Below are positions 54,626 to 58,636 of a DNA stretch of 58,636 nucleotides, one piece after another. The stretch's first letter is position 1; each line of letters begins with the position of its first letter. Below the pieces are notes generated by a model. The model had not been told where the DNA came from. It saw only the letters and a program-made list of their open reading frames with translations, and ran no database searches. The stretch lies in contig JAFAZD010000110.1 in NCBI GenBank assembly GCA_019239955.1, positions 1-58,636 on the forward strand. The letters are read 5' to 3'. The stretch is from Armatimonadota bacterium (GTDB lineage Bacteria > Armatimonadota > Armatimonadia > Armatimonadales > Capsulimonadaceae). The translations under genes were made by a program, and so were the position numbers.

Positions 54626-55813
54626 ATGTCCCTGACATTCCTGCTGCCGGCGTCGTTGCTGGCCTTGAGTCTGGCCCCCGACGTTCAGCCGCCGCAGCCA
54701 GTATCCATTCCCGTCGTGCAGACGCGGGAGGGGCTGGCGCACGTCTTCACCAAACTGAAGGCGCGCAAGCCCGTCACCGTCGCCTGGTTTGGCGGGTCCA
54801 TTACCGAGGGGGCGGGGGCGAGCAATGGCGACGAGACCTCCTACCGGGGGCTGGTCGGCCACTGGTTCACTACCACGTTCCCGCAATCCCACGTCACCAA
54901 CGTCAACGCGGCCATCGGGGGCACGGGGTCGGATTTGGGGGCGTTCCGGCTGGGGCGGGACGTGCTGGCGCACAGGCCCGACCTGGTGTTTGTGGAGTTC
55001 GCGGTCAACGACGGAGGCGCACCGGAGGCGATGATTGACCGGGCGATGGAGGGCATCGTCCGTCAGATACGGCGTGCGGACCCCGATACGGACATCTGCT
55101 TCGTCTACACCTTTGTGGTCGGGTGGCTGCCGGAATTTCAGGCGGGACGCTTAGTTCACAGCGTCCAGCGCGATGAGATCGTCGCCGCCCACTACGGCCT
55201 CCCCAGCGTCAACATGGCCGTCCCCGCCGCCCGGAAGTTGATTGACGGCGCGATGACCGCCGCCGAGTTCAGCAAGGACGGCGTCCACCCGACCGACGCC
55301 GGCTACCGAATCTACGCCGACGCGCTGATCGCCTTTCTGACCCAGCAGCGGGACGACCGCGCGAGGCCGCACAAGCGCCGTCTGCCCCCGGCATTGCGGC
55401 CCGACTCGTTGGAACACGCTCGCATGATCGGCGCGGACACCATCACGCCCGCCCCCGGTTGGGCCGTCACCGACAGGGACTCGACGGGCCGCTTCCCCCA
55501 CCTGCTCGCCAGCGACACCCCCGGCGCGACCCAGACCGTTGGTTTCTCCGGCCCGATTCTGGCGATGTTCTACGTGCTCGGCCCGGACACCGGTGCGTTC
55601 GACTACAAGATAGATGACGGCCCCTGGCAGACCCTCGACCCATTCGACGTGTTCGCCAAGGGCTACGCCCGCGCCCACTACCGCCTGCTCGCCGACGGCC
55701 TCCCCGACACGCCACACACACTGACCCTGAAAATCCGGGCCGACCACAACCCGGACAGCAAGGGCACATACACGCGCATCGGGTATCTGCTGACCAGCCC
55801 CGGTCATGGCTAA
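54626..55813 (+). CDS. SGNH/GDSL hydrolase family protein
   Basis: VTVAWFGGSITEGAGAS...GLVGHWF...NAAIGGTGSDLGAFRLGRDVLAHRPDLVFVEFAVND...KDGVHPTDAGYRIYADAL. Confidence 0.85.
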   Translation: MSLTFLLPASLLALSLAPDVQPPQPVSIPVVQTREGLAHVFTKLKARKPVTVAWFGGSITEGAGASNGDETSYRGLVGHWFTTTFPQSHVTNVNAAIGGTGSDLGAFRLGRDVLAHRPDLVFVEFAVNDGGAPEAMIDRAMEGIVRQIRRADPDTDICFVYTFVVGWLPEFQAGRLVHSVQRDEIVAAHYGLPSVNMAVPAARKLIDGAMTAAEFSKDGVHPTDAGYRIYADALIAFLTQQRDDRARPHKRRLPPALRPDSLEHARMIGADTITPAPGWAVTDRDSTGRFPHLLASDTPGATQTVGFSGPILAMFYVLGPDTGAFDYKIDDGPWQTLDPFDVFAKGYARAHYRLLADGLPDTPHTLTLKIRADHNPDSKGTYTRIGYLLTSPGHG

Positions 55814-55938
55814 GTACCCCCGGCCCTGAACGGCTGGGCTACGGCCAAAACAAGCCTGCTGAAGCAGGCTGACAATCGGCCCGGCAGCCCCATTCATGGG
55901 CTTCTTCTGGGCCTAATCCGACCCTTCAGGGCCGGGGA
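55814..55938. repeat. Composite hairpin element with 13-bp inverted termini
   Basis: ccccggccctgaa ... agcctgctgaagcaggct ... ttcagggccgggg. Confidence 0.75.
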
Positions 55939-55954
55939 ACGCGGAAACGAACCC

Positions 55955-56371
55955 ATGCCACTTCATCTGGATGAACAACTCGCCGACGCCATCCGCGCCC
56001 ACGCCGCGCGGGACTACCCGCACGAGTGCTGCGGCTTCCTCGTGGGTAAATCCGGGGGAGACGCCGTCACCGTCGCCCGCGTCGTGCCGGCGGCCAACAC
56101 GCGGGAGGACTCGCCGCGCAACCGATTTGAGATCAACCCTGGTGAACTGGTCAAGGTAGATAAGGCGGCGCGGGCGGAGGGGCTGGGCGTCGTAGGCTTT
56201 TATCACAGCCACCCGGACGCCCCGGCGCGACCCTCGGAATACGACCGGGAACACGCCTGGCCCGGATACTGTTACGTGATTGTCTCGGTCATTGCCACGC
56301 AGCCCCGCGAGATACGCAACTGGCTGCTGCGCGACGACCGCACGCAGTTTGACGAAGACGCCATCCTCTGA
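55955..56371 (+). CDS. M67 family metallopeptidase (JAMM/MPN+ protease)
   Basis: HECCGFLVGK...GVVGFYHSHPDAPARPSEYD: HxHPx(7)SxxD JAMM motif. Confidence 0.92.
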   Translation: MPLHLDEQLADAIRAHAARDYPHECCGFLVGKSGGDAVTVARVVPAANTREDSPRNRFEINPGELVKVDKAARAEGLGVVGFYHSHPDAPARPSEYDREHAWPGYCYVIVSVIATQPREIRNWLLRDDRTQFDEDAIL

Positions 56372-56397
56372 ACTCCCCCAGGATTGGGGGCAGGGGG
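56372..56397. repeat. Family A element flanked by a perfect 12-bp direct repeat
   Basis: GCCATCCTCTGA [actcccccaggattgggggcaggggg] GCCATCCTCTGA (56360-56371 and 56398-56409). Confidence 0.85.
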
Positions 56398-56424
56398 GCC
56401 ATCCTCTGAGGAGAGAACCATACC

Positions 56425-57903
56425 ATGCCCGTGAAGATCATCGTGCCGACCCCCATGCAGCGGTACACCATGAACCATGAGGAAGTCGAGGTCGGCGGCG
56501 CGACCGTGGACTCGGCCCTGCACCACCTGGTCGAGAACTACCCCGACCTGCGCAAGCACCTGTTCTCCGATGACGGCAAGCTGCGCTCGTTCGTCAATGT
56601 CTATGTCAATGACGACGACAGCCGCCACCTCCAGGGTGGCGAGACGCCGGTGAAGGACGGGGACACGCTCACCATCGTCCCCAGCATCGCTGGCGGCCTG
56701 GACGCGGTCGGCGCGGGCGGCGCGCCCTCCTTTCACTTGCAGCAGAACCCGGACATGATGGACCTGTCCAACTACGAAGTTTTGCGCTACTCCCGGCACC
56801 TGATCATGCCGGAGGTGACGATGGAGGGCCAGAAGCGGCTTAAGGCCGCCAAAGTCCTCTGCGTCGGCACCGGCGGCCTCGGCGCGCCGCTGACCATGTA
56901 CCTGGCGGCGGCGGGCGTCGGCACCATCGGCCTGGTGGACTTTGACACGGTGGACCTGACCAATTTGCAGCGCCAGATCGTCCACCGGCAGAGCACCGTC
57001 GGCAAGCCCAAGATTGACAGCGCGGAGCAGACCCTGAAGGAAATCAACCCGCACGTCAACATCGTCAAGCACGAAGTCATGCTCACGTCGGAGAACGCGC
57101 TGGACATCCTGAAGGACTACGACATCATCGCCGATGGCACGGACAACTTTCAGACCCGTTACCTGGTGAACGACGCCTGCGTGCTGCTGGGCAAGCCCAA
57201 CGTCTACGGCTCTATCTTCCGCTTCGAGGGCCAGGCGAGCGTGTTTTATGCCACCGACGGCCCTTGCTACCGCTGCCAGTACCCGGAGCCGCCCCCGCCG
57301 GGCATGGTCCCCTCCTGCGCCGAGGGCGGCGTGCTGGGCGTCCTGCCCGGCATCATCGGCGTCATCCAGGCCATCGAGACCGTCAAGCTCATTCTGGGCG
57401 AGGGCCAGCCGCTGATCGGCCGCCTGCTGATGTTTAACGCCCTGAAGATGTCCTTCCGCGAATTCAAAGTCCGCAAGGACCCGAACTGCCCCATCTGCGG
57501 CGAACACCCGACCGTGACACACCTGATTGACTACGACGAGTTCTGCGGCATCGGGCGCGGCAACGAGGGCGAGGCGCTGACCACGGGCGAGGAGATCTCG
57601 GCCCGCGAGGTGAAGGCGAAGATGGACCGGGGCGACAAGTTCACCCTGGTGGACGTGCGCGAGCCGTACGAGTACGCCATTGCCAAGATCCCCGGCGCGA
57701 AGTTGGTCCCCCTGGCGACGGTGAAGGATCGGCTGCACGAGTTCGACTCGTCGGACGAGATCGTGTTGCACTGCAAGTCGGGCCGCCGCTCCGCCGACGC
57801 CCTGCAGATTTTGAAGCAGGCCGGGTTCAAGAAGGTGAAGAACCTCGTCGGCGGCATCAACGCCTGGTCGGAGGACGTGGACCCATCGGTGGCGAAGTAT
57901 TGA
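56425..57903 (+). CDS. MoaD/ThiS-like sulfur carrier - MoeB/ThiF-like E1 - rhodanese fusion protein
   Basis: N-terminal beta-grasp domain ending DTLTIVPSIAGG; E1 domain VLCVGTGGLGAPLTMYLAAAGVGTIGLVDFDTVDLTNLQRQIVH, CYRCQYP/CPICGEHP Zn motifs, SCAEGGVLGVLPG; C-terminal rhodanese VDVREPYEYAIAKIPGA...LHCKSGRRSADA. Confidence 0.93.
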   Translation: MPVKIIVPTPMQRYTMNHEEVEVGGATVDSALHHLVENYPDLRKHLFSDDGKLRSFVNVYVNDDDSRHLQGGETPVKDGDTLTIVPSIAGGLDAVGAGGAPSFHLQQNPDMMDLSNYEVLRYSRHLIMPEVTMEGQKRLKAAKVLCVGTGGLGAPLTMYLAAAGVGTIGLVDFDTVDLTNLQRQIVHRQSTVGKPKIDSAEQTLKEINPHVNIVKHEVMLTSENALDILKDYDIIADGTDNFQTRYLVNDACVLLGKPNVYGSIFRFEGQASVFYATDGPCYRCQYPEPPPPGMVPSCAEGGVLGVLPGIIGVIQAIETVKLILGEGQPLIGRLLMFNALKMSFREFKVRKDPNCPICGEHPTVTHLIDYDEFCGIGRGNEGEALTTGEEISAREVKAKMDRGDKFTLVDVREPYEYAIAKIPGAKLVPLATVKDRLHEFDSSDEIVLHCKSGRRSADALQILKQAGFKKVKNLVGGINAWSEDVDPSVAKY

Positions 57904-57958
57904 GAGGATGCCCCCTCACCCCGGCGGCAAGCCGCCGGGGTGGGGATACTCCCTCCCC

Positions 57959-57988
57959 TTGACACGCTTATCTTCCAGCGGGTATAGT
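57959..57988 (+). promoter_or_regulatory. Strong sigma70-type promoter for the NIL-domain/sulfurtransferase genes
   Basis: TTGACA - 18 nt - TATAGT. Confidence 0.7.
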
Positions 57989-57996
57989 CCCCGTCA

Positions 57997-58025
57997 ACAA
58001 TGTCCTCTAAAGGACTAGACATTGT
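57997..58025 (+). promoter_or_regulatory. Nested palindrome/hairpin at the predicted transcription start
   Basis: ACAATG TCCT ctaa AGGA ctaga CATTGT. Confidence 0.5.
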
Positions 58026-58044
58026 GGACAAAAGGAGCGACGCG

Positions 58045-58317
58045 ATGGCCGCCAACACGCCCGATACTCCGCAGCACGTCCGCCTCAACCTGACATTCCC
58101 CGTCGAGCGCGTCCACCAGCCGCTGCTGGCGCAGGCGATCAAGAACTTCGGCGTGGTCGCCGACATCCGCCGCGCCCAGATCGAGCCGGCGACCGGCGGC
58201 TACATCATGCTGGAGCTGACCGGCACGGAGAAACAGATCGACGACAGCATCGCCTTCTGGAAATCCTTCGGCGTCGGCGTCGGCTTCATCGGCACCGAAG
58301 AGGCCCAGGCATATTGA
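58045..58317 (+). CDS. NIL domain-containing protein
   Basis: VRLNLTFPVERVHQPLLAQAIKNFGVVADIRRAQIEPATGGYIMLELTGTEKQIDDSIAFWKSFGVGV. Confidence 0.85.
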   Translation: MAANTPDTPQHVRLNLTFPVERVHQPLLAQAIKNFGVVADIRRAQIEPATGGYIMLELTGTEKQIDDSIAFWKSFGVGVGFIGTEEAQAY

Positions 58318-58349
58318 CCCCCCACACATCCGATAGGAGAACACCAACG

Positions 58350-58636
58350 ATGGCAGACGGCAACTACGCCCACCCGGAAGTCCTGGTCGAGACCGACTGG
58401 GTCGCCGAACACCTGGGCAGCAATGAGTTCAAGCTGGTCGAGATTGACGTGGACACTGAGGCCTACGCTCAGGGCCACATCCAGGGCGCGATCGGCTTCA
58501 ACTGGCAGACCCAATTGGAAGACACCCTGCGCCGGGACATCCCCGACCGCCAGCAGTGGGAGAAGCTGCTCGGTGAGGCCGGCATCTCCAACGATGACAC
58601 GCTGATCCTCTACGGCGACAACAACAACTGGTTCGC
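58350..58636 (+). CDS. Thiosulfate sulfurtransferase (rhodanese), partial at window end
   Basis: MADGNYAHPEVLVETDWVAEHLGSNEFKLVEIDVDTEAYAQGHIQGAIGFNWQTQLEDTLRRDIPDRQQWEKLLGEAGISNDDTLILYGDNNNWF. Confidence 0.85.
   Translation, partial: MADGNYAHPEVLVETDWVAEHLGSNEFKLVEIDVDTEAYAQGHIQGAIGFNWQTQLEDTLRRDIPDRQQWEKLLGEAGISNDDTLILYGDNNNWF

Overview
GC-rich bacterial chromosomal window with about 45 supportable coding regions, one tRNA and many dispersed palindromic repeats. I saw no rRNA, CRISPR array, intact transposase or prophage. Taxonomy is not provable from the sequence; an Armatimonadota-like origin is only a guess. Main loci: GH65 and GH35 glycosidases; metF; gmhA; glcE/glcF-like oxidase subunits; floA; a Crp/Fnr regulator; tlyA; mreBCD; tRNA-Glu(UUC) overlapped by an HTH/LAGLIDADG-like gene; an NlpC/P60 hydrolase; a Clp1-like P-loop protein; two OmpR-type two-component systems; an esterase/SMP-30 fusion; larA; msrA; a two-gene SEFIR-GAF module; a very large alpha-2-macroglobulin; an ExeA-like ATPase; a TolC/HlyD/RND efflux operon; and a sulfur-carrier cluster (JAMM protease, MoaD-E1-rhodanese fusion, NIL domain, sulfurtransferase). 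Most notable observations: (1) a short palindromic element (CTCCCCCAGAATTGGGGGC type) in at least seven places, one copy flanked by a perfect 12-bp direct repeat and several read in frame inside proteins; (2) a second hairpin family that supplies stop codons; (3) other GC-rich palindromes inserted in frame in a GlcF-like protein and an RND pump; (4) the SEFIR-GAF gene translationally coupled to a conserved-looking helical partner; (5) a GspG-pseudopilin-like segment inside an alpha-2-macroglobulin; (6) a JAMM protease next to a fused ubiquitin-like-E1-rhodanese protein; (7) a protein stop codon lying inside a tRNA. All product calls come from reading motifs by eye; no database search was run.
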